Shown: positions 28,878 to 38,104 of the stretch, one piece after another
Layout of the letters: every line of letters begins with the position of its first letter
Position numbering within the stretch: the stretch's first letter is position 1
NCBI GenBank assembly: GCA_019636875.1
Contig: JAHBWR010000004.1
Coordinates: forward strand, 1-64,000
Length of the DNA: 64,000 bases
Reading direction: 5' to 3'
Origin: Nitrospira sp.
Lineage (GTDB): Bacteria > Nitrospirota > Nitrospiria > Nitrospirales > Nitrospiraceae
Notes under the pieces: generated by a model
The model's database searches: none
What the model saw: the letters and a program-made list of their open reading frames with translations, nothing else
Told to the model about the DNA's origin: nothing
Position numbers and translations under genes: made by a program

Positions 28878-31621
28878 TTCCATCGAGCACACCACAGCTA
28901 GCAAAGGATCAGCCAAATGCGGAGATCTGGCGGTTCTCCGCAGCAGACATAGCTCGGCATATGGAGGCCGATACCGAGCATGGTCTCGCTGCCGAGGAAG
29001 CCCGGCGGCGCCTGGATAGTCATGGTGCCAATGAACTGCCGGAAAACCCTCCCCCATCGCTTCTCTCATTATTCCTGTCTCAGTTCACCAGCGTCATCGT
29101 GTGGGTGCTGATCGGTGCGGCAGTCGTGTCCGGGTTATTAGAAGACTGGGTCGACTCTGCGGCGATTTTGGCCATTGTGTTGTTGAACGGCATCCTTGGA
29201 TTCGTGCAGGAATTCCGTGCGGAGCGATCCTTGGCTGCGTTGCGGCGCATGTCGATTGCCACAGGAAGAGTTGTACGTGACGGAACTCTGCTCATGATTC
29301 CAGCGCGAGAGGTTGTGTCAGGCGATGTCATTCTCCTGGAAGCGGGAGACCGCATTCCGGCGGATGCCAGGTTGGTCTATACGACGAACTTTCATACACA
29401 AGAAGCCTCGCTCACCGGTGAATCCACGCCGGTGCAGAAGGGGGAACAGGTGATCGATCGTCCAGACGTTCCTCTGGCCGATCGATCCAATATGGTCTTC
29501 ATGGGCACGGTAGCCGTATCCGGCAAGGCCCGCGGGGTGGTGACGGCCACGGGGTTGAGAACCGAACTGGGGCACATCGCCACCATGATTCAGAAGGCGG
29601 CAGAAGCGGAGCGGACTGAGACGCCTCTCCAGCGGCGGCTTGAGCAATTTGGCTACACCTTGTTGTGGCTGGCGTTGGGAGTGGTGAGCGTTGTGTTCCT
29701 TTTAGGGTACTTGCGAGGAGAGTCGGTGGTGACCATGTTCCTCACCTCCGTGAGTTTGGCTGTCGCGGCGGTGCCGGAGGGATTGCCGGCTGTGGTGACG
29801 ATTACCCTGGCGCTGGGTGTGACGAGAATGGTGCAGCGCAATGCCCTCATCCGCAAGTTACCGGCTGTGGAAACCCTTGGCTCCGCGACCGTGATTTGTT
29901 CCGATAAGACCGGCACACTCACGAAAAACGAAATGACGGTGACAAAGATCTTTGTGGGGGATCAGGTATGTGACGTGACCGGAGAAGGGTATGAGCCGGC
30001 AGGCGAAATTCGTGAAGTGTCAGATGTGAAGGGTGAAGCGATGGAGCCCTCATCCCTCACGGCGGGGGTCCGCGATCTCTTAACCGCCGCCGTGCTGTGC
30101 AACGGTGCGACACTCAAGCAGGAGGAGGGGGGCTGGAGGATTCTGGGTGATCCGACAGAGGGAGCTCTCCTCGTCGCAGCTGCCAAGGCCGGACTTCGGA
30201 TGGAAGAACTTGAGCCAAGGCACCATTTTCTTGGAGAGATTCCGTTCGATCCTGAGCGCAAGATGATGACGATCGTGCGGCGATCGTCGGACGCTCCGGT
30301 TGCCTATGTCAAGGGTGCCCCCGATGTCCTCCTCGCCAGATGCACCCATCGCCTTGGGGCCAACGGGACGCTCGAGCCTCTTTCGGACTCCACCCGCGCC
30401 GCGATCCTGGATGTGAATGCGCAGTTCGCCCATCATGCCCTTCGTGTATTGGGCCTCGCATACCGCCGATTGTCCGAGGACCCTGACTCATACCACCCGG
30501 CGGAGCTTGAACAACGGCTGGTCTTTCTGGGACTGGCAGCCATGAAAGATCCGCTGCGACCTGAGGCGAAGGTCGCCGTACAAGCCTGCCATGATGCCGG
30601 GATCAAGACCGTGATGATCACGGGGGATCATAAGGATACGGCCGTGGCGATCGCAGAAGAATTGGGATCGCGGAATGGGACGGTGCAAGCGTTGACGGGA
30701 ATGGAGCTGGATCGCCTCTCTGAGGAAGCATTGAGGAAACAGGTCGACCGATTTTCGGTCTATGCACGCGTGTCGGCGGAACATAAGCTCCGAATCGTCA
30801 AGGCCTGGAAGTCCGGCGGTGCGATCGTGGCGATGACGGGTGACGGTGTGAACGATGCCCCGGCGGTGAAGGCGGCCGACATCGGGGTGGCGATGGGGAT
30901 CACGGGAACCGATGTCACGAAAGAAGCGTCCGATATGGTCGTCACGGACGATAACTTCGCGTCCATTGCCGCTGCGGTCGAGGAAGGCCGCGGAATCTTC
31001 GATAACATCAGGAAGACCGTTCATTTCCTGCTTTCGTGTAACGTGAGTGAGGTGCTGGTGATGCTGTTTGCCACGCTGTTGGGATTGCCGCTCCCGTTGC
31101 TCCCAATCCAGATTCTCTGGATGAATCTGGTGACGGATGGGTTTCCTGCCCTGGCCTTGGCGGTTGACCCAAAGGCTCCGGACTTGATGAAGCGTCGTCC
31201 ACGAAGGCCGGATGCACGATTGTTGGACCGAGCCAGATTGGTAGCGATCGGCCTCGAAGGGTTGATGTTGAGTGCGGTCGCCTTGGGCGCGTTCACCTAT
31301 AGTCTGTACGGTCTCCACCAAGATGTTGAACAAGCCAGGACCGTCGCGTTCACGGTACTGGTGATCAATCAGTTGGTGCATGCGTTCAACTGCCGAAGCG
31401 ATCGCTGGTCCCTGTTTCAAGTCGGCGTGGGAACGAATCGTCCGTTGCTCCTTGCCGTTGGGCTTTCGCTTGGCATCCAAGTCGCCGTATTGACTATTCC
31501 ACCGGTGGCGTCGATTTTTAAGGTTGCCGCACTGCCGATCGAGGATTGGGTGCTGATGGGGGCTACCGGTATTCTCCCGTTTGCCGTCATGGAAGCGGTG
31601 AAACTGTGGCGACGGTCCTGA
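28874..31621 (+). CDS. P2-type cation-transporting ATPase (Ca2+-ATPase-like)
   Basis: 915 aa, full length. Order: N-terminal cation-ATPase domain ([21 protein letters not shown] in parts), actuator TGES near 185, helix 4 PEGLPAVV, phosphorylation site SDKTGTL with Asp344, nucleotide-binding [11 protein letters not shown], hinge [10 protein letters not shown], helix 6 [16 protein letters not shown], and four C-terminal helices. The PEGL in helix 4 and N..TD in helix 6 fit P2A/P2B Ca2+ or Mn2+ pumps better than K+ or heavy-metal pumps. Coupled by ATGA overlap to the antiporter, so the pair probably exports the same ion by two energy sources. Confidence 0.92.
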   Translation: MIPSSTPQLAKDQPNAEIWRFSAADIARHMEADTEHGLAAEEARRRLDSHGANELPENPPPSLLSLFLSQFTSVIVWVLIGAAVVSGLLEDWVDSAAILAIVLLNGILGFVQEFRAERSLAALRRMSIATGRVVRDGTLLMIPAREVVSGDVILLEAGDRIPADARLVYTTNFHTQEASLTGESTPVQKGEQVIDRPDVPLADRSNMVFMGTVAVSGKARGVVTATGLRTELGHIATMIQKAAEAERTETPLQRRLEQFGYTLLWLALGVVSVVFLLGYLRGESVVTMFLTSVSLAVAAVPEGLPAVVTITLALGVTRMVQRNALIRKLPAVETLGSATVICSDKTGTLTKNEMTVTKIFVGDQVCDVTGEGYEPAGEIREVSDVKGEAMEPSSLTAGVRDLLTAAVLCNGATLKQEEGGWRILGDPTEGALLVAAAKAGLRMEELEPRHHFLGEIPFDPERKMMTIVRRSSDAPVAYVKGAPDVLLARCTHRLGANGTLEPLSDSTRAAILDVNAQFAHHALRVLGLAYRRLSEDPDSYHPAELEQRLVFLGLAAMKDPLRPEAKVAVQACHDAGIKTVMITGDHKDTAVAIAEELGSRNGTVQALTGMELDRLSEEALRKQVDRFSVYARVSAEHKLRIVKAWKSGGAIVAMTGDGVNDAPAVKAADIGVAMGITGTDVTKEASDMVVTDDNFASIAAAVEEGRGIFDNIRKTVHFLLSCNVSEVLVMLFATLLGLPLPLLPIQILWMNLVTDGFPALALAVDPKAPDLMKRRPRRPDARLLDRARLVAIGLEGLMLSAVALGAFTYSLYGLHQDVEQARTVAFTVLVINQLVHAFNCRSDRWSLFQVGVGTNRPLLLAVGLSLGIQVAVLTIPPVASIFKVAALPIEDWVLMGATGILPFAVMEAVKLWRRS

Positions 31622-31692
31622 AGGTTTCGAGGGGTGAGTTGCGAACCGGGTGGAAGTCACCGTGTGGTGTCGATCGATGGGGGACCGGTCCT

Positions 31693-31712
31693 GGAGGGTT
31701 GGATCAACCTCC
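31693..31712 (+). terminator. Candidate terminator after the P-type ATPase
   Basis: GGAGGGTTG (31693-31701), loop GAT, then CAACCTCC (31705-31712): an eight-pair stem with one bulged G. A TTTT run follows seven bases after the stem, which is further than in a classical terminator. Confidence 0.35.
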
Positions 31713-31803
31713 CACGACCTTTTCCGAATATTGCTGCTGTCTAGTAGCCAGGTTTCTTGTGGGGATCCACCTGACTGGGTGAAGCGAGCGATCTGGTATA
31801 GTG

Positions 31804-31832
31804 TTGCATAAGCAGTTGGCTGACACTATAAA
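31804..31832 (+). promoter_or_regulatory. Sigma-70-type promoter upstream of the cupredoxin-like genes
   Basis: TTGCAT (31804-31809), 17 bases, TATAAA (31827-31832). Both boxes are near consensus and the spacing is ideal. The first gene starts about 300 bases downstream, so the leader would be long. The -35 side closely resembles a segment ahead of ppsA at 25323. Confidence 0.5.
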
Positions 31833-32140
31833 TAGGTTGTATGTGTACAAATTCAGGGAGCGGGTCACGGCTTGTTGTCTGGCGAACATTGAACGCCGTC
31901 GAATGCCGTATTCGCACCTCTTTTCAAGGGCAGAGCGTCTTGCATAACGGTTCCCTTCGACATGGCTATGATCCTCCGCGAGCCCGCTGAGTTTCTCTGC
32001 TCCTTGTGAAACGATAGTCGGCACTGTGCACCCGGCATCATGGATGCAGGGGGAAAGAATCCGTTTCGGCCACGCGGTGAACGGATGTCGTTGTGGCCAT
32101 CAAGTCTGCGCGCGATAGATGTGCAGACAAGGACATACAT

Positions 32141-32566
32141 ATGTTGAAAGATACAAGCCTAGGCGGTCTCCTCTTCATCTTGGTCATATTGACCGGCTGC
32201 AGTGTATTTTCAAAAGTGGACACGCCCACGCGAGTTCATGACATCTATATCAACGGCCAGGATTCGATTACGCCTCTTGAGCTGTATGCCGCGGTGGGAG
32301 AAGAAATCCGGTGGCACAACCAACTCGCGGTGCCGATTCATCTTGGATTGCTCGGGGTGAAGCCGATCGAGGAGGCACGCTGCGACAAGGGGTTCAAAAC
32401 ATGGTTTGGGACGATTAGGGATATAATCCCGATCTCAGCAGGGGATTTTGTCAGCGTCTGTTTTCTGCACGCTCGACCGGTCCGATACAATGTGTGGACG
32501 GATATCACCGACCCCTTCCATTCAATGAGTCCGACGGCAATTATTCATCTGGATGAGGCCGGATGA
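32141..32566 (+). CDS. Small cupredoxin-like lipoprotein
   Basis: 141 aa from the ATG at 32141. Lipoprotein signal: hydrophobic GGLLFILVILTGC with lipidated Cys21. The mature part has alternating strands (IYINGQDSI; GEEIRWHNQLAVPIHLGLLG; GDFVSVCFLHARPVRYNVW) reminiscent of a cupredoxin Greek key, with His residues in the WHN and PIHLG segments and CFLH later. A full type-1 copper ligand set is not obvious. It is followed by a second cupredoxin-like exported protein 43 bases later, presumably in one operon. Function unknown. Confidence 0.6.
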   Translation: MLKDTSLGGLLFILVILTGCSVFSKVDTPTRVHDIYINGQDSITPLELYAAVGEEIRWHNQLAVPIHLGLLGVKPIEEARCDKGFKTWFGTIRDIIPISAGDFVSVCFLHARPVRYNVWTDITDPFHSMSPTAIIHLDEAG

Positions 32567-32609
32567 TGGGAAGGGAGACCTATTGTCAACATGGTGTAAG
32601 GAGGAAGCG

Positions 32610-33560
32610 ATGAGGACGCTCGTGCGCCAAATTGTGATCGTCGCCTGTGCCTATGGGATCAGTCTTGGCTCGGTACCGGACATTGAGGCTTATGAGGAGA
32701 TTTCTCTTTCCGAGAGCGGATCACTCTCGGGGGCTGTCAATCTCGACGGCAAAGTGCCGATGCCGAAGGGGTACAATCTCACCACCGTGCCGGATCCGGT
32801 CTATTGTGGGCGGATTTCCGATGGGCGAGGGTGGAGATTGCTGCAGCCTTTTGACGTCGGCTCAAAGGGGGAGTTTCGTAACGTTGTCGTGTATCTTGAC
32901 GGGATCGAAAAGGGAAAGTCTTTCGGTGAGTATACACCTCCGAGAATCGAAGCCGTGGACTGTCGCTTTATGCCGTTTATCAACGTCGTGCGCGATCTCC
33001 ACGATGTCGTCGTCATCAACATGGATCCTGCCTTTCACGACATTCAAGCCTACGAGACCTCGAATCTGGGGCCTCGCGTCTTATTTAATGTGCCGTTGCC
33101 GATCAGCAAACGATATCCTCGTGAGGCCGGGTTGAGCGCAAATTTCCACAAGCACTACGAAGGGGCCACCGTGACTCAATCGGTCAAAATGACGAGAGAC
33201 CGAAAGATTTTTACGATGCAATGTGGCTTCCATCCCTATATGGAAAGCTGGGCATTGGTCGCCGACCATCCCTATTATGCCGTGGCCGACGACGAGGGAC
33301 GGTTCGAGTTCACCGACATTCCACCCGGCACCTACAAGGTGAAGGTCTGGCACCCGTACATCAGGGATGAGATCGAGCAGACGATCACGATTGAGCCGAA
33401 AAAGCAGACGAGCGTGAATTTGACGGTTGAGGCGCCGACCGGTCGGCTCTATGCTAACCAAATGGTTGAGAACGCCTATGTTCGGTACACGATTACCGAG
33501 GACGTACAGAGTCAAATCGTGCCGACGTTGGAAAAACAAAGTATTGCTGCACCGCAGTGA
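32610..33560 (+). CDS. Exported cupredoxin and carboxypeptidase-regulatory-like domain protein
   Basis: 316 aa from the ATG at 32610 behind AAGGAGGA. Signal peptide about 1-26, likely ending IEAYE. Residues 35-205 form a strand-rich domain with AFHDIQAYE, providing a His, and QCGFHPYM near 207-214. The C-x2-H-x2-M spacing equals that of the type-1 copper protein amicyanin. From about 232 (GRFEFTDIPPGTYKVKVWHPY in parts) there is a carboxypeptidase-regulatory-like beta sandwich. The role may be periplasmic electron transfer or copper binding attached to a surface module; neither is shown. Likely co-transcribed with the lipoprotein upstream. Confidence 0.68.
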   Translation: MRTLVRQIVIVACAYGISLGSVPDIEAYEEISLSESGSLSGAVNLDGKVPMPKGYNLTTVPDPVYCGRISDGRGWRLLQPFDVGSKGEFRNVVVYLDGIEKGKSFGEYTPPRIEAVDCRFMPFINVVRDLHDVVVINMDPAFHDIQAYETSNLGPRVLFNVPLPISKRYPREAGLSANFHKHYEGATVTQSVKMTRDRKIFTMQCGFHPYMESWALVADHPYYAVADDEGRFEFTDIPPGTYKVKVWHPYIRDEIEQTITIEPKKQTSVNLTVEAPTGRLYANQMVENAYVRYTITEDVQSQIVPTLEKQSIAAPQ

Positions 33561-33636
33561 TACCGGCCTCGTGGTTCAATGTACGAAGCACCGAACGCTG
33601 GAGTATGACGGTAACGGTTCGGCACATGAGCAACGC

Positions 33637-33694
33637 GGCTCGCGACCCGTGGACTAGAATCAGAGGTGATTCCGGAGTCCTTGCGTCGCGAGCC
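33637..33694. repeat. 58-base compound hairpin in a convergent intergenic region
   Basis: Outer arms GGCTCGCGAC (33637-33646) and GTCGCGAGCC (33685-33694) are perfectly complementary. Inside, GGACT pairs with AGTCC and GAATCA pairs with TGATTC, closed by GAGG. In all 21 pairs with two small internal loops. It lies between two genes that converge, where a two-way terminator or a REP-like palindrome is expected, but no T-run follows on either strand. Confidence 0.6.
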
Positions 33695-33723
33695 CTGTAA
33701 ACATCGGTCTGTTCCAACGGATC

Positions 33724-34578
33724 TCATCCTAACAAGGACAGAACGGCCCGATTCCACCCGAGAGGGCCTGGACCCGGCGCAAGGACCAACTTGGGAAGCG
33801 AGATGGCCGTTTCATACAAACCGTTAGGTTGTTGAACAAGGACGGGTTGCTCCACGGCTTGAAGCATCGGCAGGTCGTTCAGGCTGTTTCCAATCCCAAC
33901 CGTGATGAGCCGGTCTGGATCATGGTCAGCCAGACGGCGATAGCAGTCGATGAGGTAGTGCACGGCTTGACCCTTGTCTTGAACGCCCATCAAGTGATGA
34001 AAGCGATCTCCCTTCGTCCAGCGCAGGCCACGGGCTGTGATGGCGTGTGTGAGTGTTTCCAACGGGCACGGCTCATCCTCCACCACGAACGGCTCATCAT
34101 AGTGACGTTGCATGGCTAGTTGTGCGTCCGGCCGAGGAAGCCCTGTCCGTCTGACCACCTCGTCGATGGACATATCCCCATACCCTCTCAGCTCCACCCC
34201 AAGTTCTTGTTCAATTTCCTTCAGGGCCTGGCGAAGGACAGCATAGGAGGTGCCCAGCTCGACAAGGGCATACTGGTTATGATTCGTCGCAGCAGGGAGT
34301 TGGAACGGGAAGTAGGACGATGGAATCACCACGGCGCCTCCGTTCTCGACGATAAACGGGTGCTCATTGCCGAGGCCGGTCCGTAGGGGTTCAATCTCCG
34401 CCTGGGTCTTGCTCGAGACAATGATAAGGGGAATCGAACGGACATGGAGCTGATCCAGTGCTTCTCGCGCAGCTTCGAACGAGTAGGTTGAACTGTCGAG
34501 GAGGGTGCCGTCCAAGTCTGTGAAGATGACCATGGTCCCCGAGCCCCCTTTGAGGGTCAATGTGTCTGATCGAATCAT
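33724..34578 (-). CDS. Mannosyl/glucosyl-3-phosphoglycerate phosphatase (HAD family)
   Basis: 284 aa from the ATG at 34578, four bases behind GGAGGA. A start at 34533 would put FTDLDGTLLD at the N terminus, as in most MpgP proteins, and remains possible. HAD motifs: DLDGTLLD (nucleophile Asp), SSKTQAE (motif II Ser/Lys), and GIGNSLNDLPML with the metal-binding Asp. VENGGAVVIP and LRWTKGDRFHHLMG are typical of the MpgP/GpgP branch. It removes phosphate from glucosyl- or mannosyl-3-phosphoglycerate to give the compatible solute. It is transcribed away from the GpgS-like gene, with about 260 bases between the starts. Confidence 0.85.
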   Translation of the reverse strand: MIRSDTLTLKGGSGTMVIFTDLDGTLLDSSTYSFEAAREALDQLHVRSIPLIIVSSKTQAEIEPLRTGLGNEHPFIVENGGAVVIPSSYFPFQLPAATNHNQYALVELGTSYAVLRQALKEIEQELGVELRGYGDMSIDEVVRRTGLPRPDAQLAMQRHYDEPFVVEDEPCPLETLTHAITARGLRWTKGDRFHHLMGVQDKGQAVHYLIDCYRRLADHDPDRLITVGIGNSLNDLPMLQAVEQPVLVQQPNGLYETAISLPKLVLAPGPGPLGWNRAVLSLLG

Positions 34579-34839
34579 CATTCCTCCGGATACATCCTGG
34601 ACCGAGTGCAGCGGGTTCAATCCTAAACGAACCTCACGGCGTGCGAAAGCTGGAACAGTGGAGGCTGTTCATGACCTCGCCGCAATGGAGGCATGCCCCA
34701 TCCATGCCACAACAATTCATGAATTTCCATCTGGGATTCATCGCTCATCTGTGCGATGCTGGGGCCTTATCTGGCTGTGGCGGACGCAACGTAGAGACAG
34801 CGGAGCGATCGCCGCGCTGACTTCGGGAGGAGTATCATC

Positions 34840-36084
34840 ATGTCGGATTTCTTCCAGAACGGGGTGGTGAGTGTTCTGCATCGCCTCGGATCGTCCAACC
34901 TGGAACAGCTGGAGCGGGAGCTCGAGCAGTATCGCCATGTCAACCCAATCGCATTGGTCTTGCCCTGCCTCTATTCGGAACTCGAAGGTCCGGCCTTAGC
35001 CGGCATCGTTGATGAACTGAAGCGAGTCAAATATCTGAATGAGATCGTCGTCGCGCTCGGGCATGCATCGGCCCTTGAATTTCGGCGTGCGAAAGACTAT
35101 TTCAAGGCCCTTCCGCAACATGTGCGGCTCGTTTGGGTGGATGGTGCTCCGGTACAAGACATCCTCAAGACCTTGGTCGAACGGGAGGTTGATGTGGGGT
35201 TGCCTGGAAAAGGCCAATCCTGCTGGCTCGCATTCGGCTATGTCTTGGCCCGGCAGCAAAGCCAGGTCATTGTGCTGCATGATTGCGATATTGTGAGCTA
35301 CCACCGAGAATATCTGGCCCGGCTCTGTTATCCGCTCGGCAACCCGAATCTCGGCTATGAGTTTTGTAAGGGCTATTACAGTCGTGTCACGGACCAGCTG
35401 CACGGGCGTGTCACCAGGTTGTTCATCACTCCTCTCATACGTTCCTTGCAGCAACTCGTCGGGAGCCATAACTTGTTGACTTTTCTTGACAGTTTTCGGT
35501 ACCCCCTGGCAGGAGAATTTGCGATGGTTCGCGATCTGGCCTGGGTCAATCGTATTCCGGGAGACTGGGGATTGGAGGTCGGTATTCTGGCGGAAGTGTA
35601 CCGCAACTGCGCCTTGCGCCGTGTGTGCCAAGCCGACATCGCCGATGCGTATGAGCACAAACATCAGGCATTGTCTTCGGACGATCCGGAAAAGGGATTG
35701 CTCAAGATGACGGTGGATATCGCGAAATCTCTGTTCCGCCATCTGGCCAGCGAAGGGTTGGTGCTCGGTGATCCGGAGCTCAAGACCTTGCGAGCCACGT
35801 ATCTTCGTATCGCCGAGGAGGCTATCCGTCGGTATGAAGACAGTGCGGCGATCAATAGTCTGAAATTCGATCGACATGCGGAGCGGACTGCCGTCGAGAC
35901 TTTTCTCAAGGGCATCAGGCTCGCATCGGAGGTCTTCCAGAAAGATCCGTTAGGAGTGCCGATGATTTCAAACTGGAGCCGCGTGGCCGCAGCGGTTCCG
36001 GATGTCTTCGACCGTCTCGTGCGAGCCGTAGAGGAGGATCATCAGTGGGACCCGACGAAAGAACCACGCCAAGCTCAGAAGTGA
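34840..36084 (+). CDS. Glucosyl-3-phosphoglycerate synthase-like glycosyltransferase
   Basis: 414 aa. A GT-A fold with LPCLYSELEGPALAGIVDEL early, GKGQSCWLAFGYVL, the metal-binding HDCDIVSYHREYL near 146-158 and AGEFAMVRDLAWVN, followed by VEVGILAEVYRN-like GLEVGILAEVY. These match GpgS (GT81), which transfers glucose from NDP-glucose to 3-phosphoglycerate; MpgS of GT78 is the alternative. The ATG follows GGGAGGAG. It is followed, with a 40-base overlap, by a second glycosyltransferase. Next to the phosphatase this points to glucosylglycerate or mannosylglucosylglycerate synthesis for osmoprotection; the exact sugar is inferred. Confidence 0.82.
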   Translation: MSDFFQNGVVSVLHRLGSSNLEQLERELEQYRHVNPIALVLPCLYSELEGPALAGIVDELKRVKYLNEIVVALGHASALEFRRAKDYFKALPQHVRLVWVDGAPVQDILKTLVEREVDVGLPGKGQSCWLAFGYVLARQQSQVIVLHDCDIVSYHREYLARLCYPLGNPNLGYEFCKGYYSRVTDQLHGRVTRLFITPLIRSLQQLVGSHNLLTFLDSFRYPLAGEFAMVRDLAWVNRIPGDWGLEVGILAEVYRNCALRRVCQADIADAYEHKHQALSSDDPEKGLLKMTVDIAKSLFRHLASEGLVLGDPELKTLRATYLRIAEEAIRRYEDSAAINSLKFDRHAERTAVETFLKGIRLASEVFQKDPLGVPMISNWSRVAAAVPDVFDRLVRAVEEDHQWDPTKEPRQAQK

Positions 36085-37358
36085 GCAAACCATCCGTCGC
36101 GTTGACGGCCGAAACCGAGGCGTCCCTTGATACGATCGGCAGCGTAGACATCCTCGTCGGCATTCCGAGCTACAACAACGCCGATACCATCGAGCATGTG
36201 GTCCGTGCCGTGAGTGTCGGGCTCGCGAAATATTTTCCCAAGCATCGGGCCGTGTTGGTGAACTCTGACGGAGGCTCGTCAGACGGGACCGCCGAGGCAG
36301 TCTCGAGAGCGGTGGTCGATTACGACGGATTGCTCATCAGTGATCAACAGAGCCAGCTTCAGAAGATCATCACGCCCTATCATGGGATTCCCGGTAAGGG
36401 GAGTGCGTTCCGAACGATTTTCGAGATCGCGCGGCGGTTGAATGCCAGGGCCTGTGCCGTTGTGGATTCGGACCTCCGGAGTATCACACCGGAGTGGATC
36501 GAGCTGTTGTTGCGTCCGATCCTCGACGATCATTACGATTACGTGGCTCCCTATTATCTGCGTCATAAGTATGACGGCACGATTACGAACAGTATCGTCT
36601 ATCCGCTTACGCGGACGCTCTATGGGCAACGGATCAGGCAGCCGATCGGGGGTGATTTCGGATTTGCCGGACATCTGTCCGAACATTATCTGGATCAACA
36701 TGTCTGGGAGTCGGATGTGGCACGATTTGGGATCGATATTTGGATGACCACGGAAGCCATCGCGAGCGGTGCCCGGGTCTGCCAAAGTTTTCTCGGGGCG
36801 AAGATTCATAATCCAAAGGATCCGGCCGCGGATTTGGCCGGCATGCTCATGCAAGTGTTAGGTGCGGTCTTTGCCTTGATGGAGTCCCACCATAGTGTCT
36901 GGGCGACGGTGCAAGGGTCGAAGGCGGTCAAGCTCTTTGGCTTTCAGTATGAGGTGGGTGTCGAGCCCGTCAACGTCAATGTGGAGCGCATGATCGCTGT
37001 GTTTCAACAAGGCCTGGCCGATCTGACACCCATTTGGGAACAGGCGTTGGGCAAGGAGATTGTGGGAGAACTCACGGCGGCGGGAGCGACTGCTGCCTCG
37101 GATTTTCGAATTTCCGATGACTTGTGGGTTCGTGTGGTATTTGAAGCCGCGCTGGCGTACCGTGAACATCGCATGGCTCGAGAGCATTTACTGAAAGCCT
37201 TGACGCCCCTCTATCTTGGGCGGACGGCGACCTTTGTGTTGGAAACACAGGCGCTGACGACGAAGGAAGCTGAAAGGCGGGTCGAACAACTCTGTGACGT
37301 GTTCGAGTCGAAGAAATCTTACTTGGTCGAACGGTGGAACCCTGAACCGCAAGCATAA
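36045..37358 (+). CDS. Family-2-like glycosyltransferase, second of the solute cluster
   Basis: 437 aa from GTG 36045, which has GAGGAGGA six bases before it; this start gives a 40-base overlap with the upstream gene. After a low-complexity polar head, the GT-A core runs VDILVGIPSYNNADTIEHVV, SDGGSSDGT, GKGSAFRTIFEIA, and the DxD-like VDSDLRSITPEW near 140-150. A GGDFGFAGHLSEHYL acceptor loop and an extended helical C terminus follow. It resembles GpgS-like or mannosylglucosylglycerate synthase-type enzymes. In this context it may add a second sugar, or act as an alternative synthase; no sequence feature decides. Confidence 0.72.
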   Translation: MGPDERTTPSSEVSKPSVALTAETEASLDTIGSVDILVGIPSYNNADTIEHVVRAVSVGLAKYFPKHRAVLVNSDGGSSDGTAEAVSRAVVDYDGLLISDQQSQLQKIITPYHGIPGKGSAFRTIFEIARRLNARACAVVDSDLRSITPEWIELLLRPILDDHYDYVAPYYLRHKYDGTITNSIVYPLTRTLYGQRIRQPIGGDFGFAGHLSEHYLDQHVWESDVARFGIDIWMTTEAIASGARVCQSFLGAKIHNPKDPAADLAGMLMQVLGAVFALMESHHSVWATVQGSKAVKLFGFQYEVGVEPVNVNVERMIAVFQQGLADLTPIWEQALGKEIVGELTAAGATAASDFRISDDLWVRVVFEAALAYREHRMAREHLLKALTPLYLGRTATFVLETQALTTKEAERRVEQLCDVFESKKSYLVERWNPEPQA

Positions 37359-37393
37359 GTGAGAGTGCCGGCGGAGAATGGGGGGAGGTGGGT

Positions 37394-38104
37394 ATGACGA
37401 CAGACTTTTTTCGCACTGCGCTCCTCGCGCCATTGGAGCAACTAGGCCGGCAGGTCTTGGATGTATTACCGAATGTGTTGGCCATGCTCATCATCATCGG
37501 GGTGGGTTTCCTGGTGGCCCGTGCGTTGGCCCATGTGGTCGAGCGCCTCTTGCGTGTGGTGCGTCTCGACCATCTGTGCGATCGGCTTGAGATCAATGCC
37601 GCACTCTTGCGAGGGGGCGTGAAGGCCGATCCCTCCCATATCGTCGGGCAGGCCGTTTATTGGGCTGTCGTTGCCTTTTCCGTGATCGCCGGGTTGGGGG
37701 CGTTGAATCTCCAGCCGATCAACCAGTTTGCCAATTCGCTCTTGGCGTATATTCCTCACGTGTTGGTCGCAGGGTTGATCTTGGTCAGCGGATACCTGCT
37801 CTCCAATTTCATCGCACAGGGCGTGTTGATCGCGGGTGTGAACGCCGGGCTACCACCGGCACGGTTGTTTGCGAATATGTCACGTTGGGGCATCCAACTC
37901 TTTGCGTTGGCCATGGCAGCCGAGGAATTGGGTATCGCGGCAAGCGTGGTCCTGGTGGGCTTTGGGATTACCTTTGGAGGCATTGTGTTCGCCACCTGTT
38001 TGGCGTTCGGACTCGGGGCCAAGGATTTGGCCAAGGATTATCTTGAGCGGACGTTCTGGAGTCGAGGGCGTGATCGCGCTCCGGACGATCTGCGGCATCT
38101 ATGA
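37394..38104 (+). CDS. Membrane protein with conserved TM-helix repeats (MscS-related, no beta domain)
   Basis: 236 aa from the ATG at 37394 behind GGGAGGTG. About five hydrophobic helices, with ANVLAMLIIIGVGFLVARALA-type and IPHVLVAGLILVSGYLLSNFIAQG-type repeats found in TM-helix proteins such as CmpX. The end, VGFGITFGGIVFATCLAFGLG-AKDLAKDYLE, resembles the pore helix of MscS, but the cytoplasmic beta domain is absent. It may be a small channel or a channel partner for osmotic adjustment. It lies between the solute synthases and the ABC importer, and its stop overlaps the importer start. Confidence 0.7.
   Translation: MTTDFFRTALLAPLEQLGRQVLDVLPNVLAMLIIIGVGFLVARALAHVVERLLRVVRLDHLCDRLEINAALLRGGVKADPSHIVGQAVYWAVVAFSVIAGLGALNLQPINQFANSLLAYIPHVLVAGLILVSGYLLSNFIAQGVLIAGVNAGLPPARLFANMSRWGIQLFALAMAAEELGIAASVVLVGFGITFGGIVFATCLAFGLGAKDLAKDYLERTFWSRGRDRAPDDLRHL

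Larger units (their letters stand above)
31622..32140. other. Long intergenic region upstream of the cupredoxin-like genes
   Basis: About 520 bases with no convincing gene on either strand. It contains a candidate terminator just after the P-type ATPase and a sigma-70 promoter about 310 bases before the next gene. That leaves a long 5' leader or a small RNA as possibilities; I recognise no known RNA family. Confidence 0.45.

Noticed and set aside
30488-31660. 390-codon open frame on the minus strand
   Set aside because: Antisense to the P-type ATPase gene, which has all family motifs.
34996-35877. 293-codon open frame on the minus strand
   Set aside because: Antisense to the GpgS-like gene; no recognisable motifs or ribosome site.
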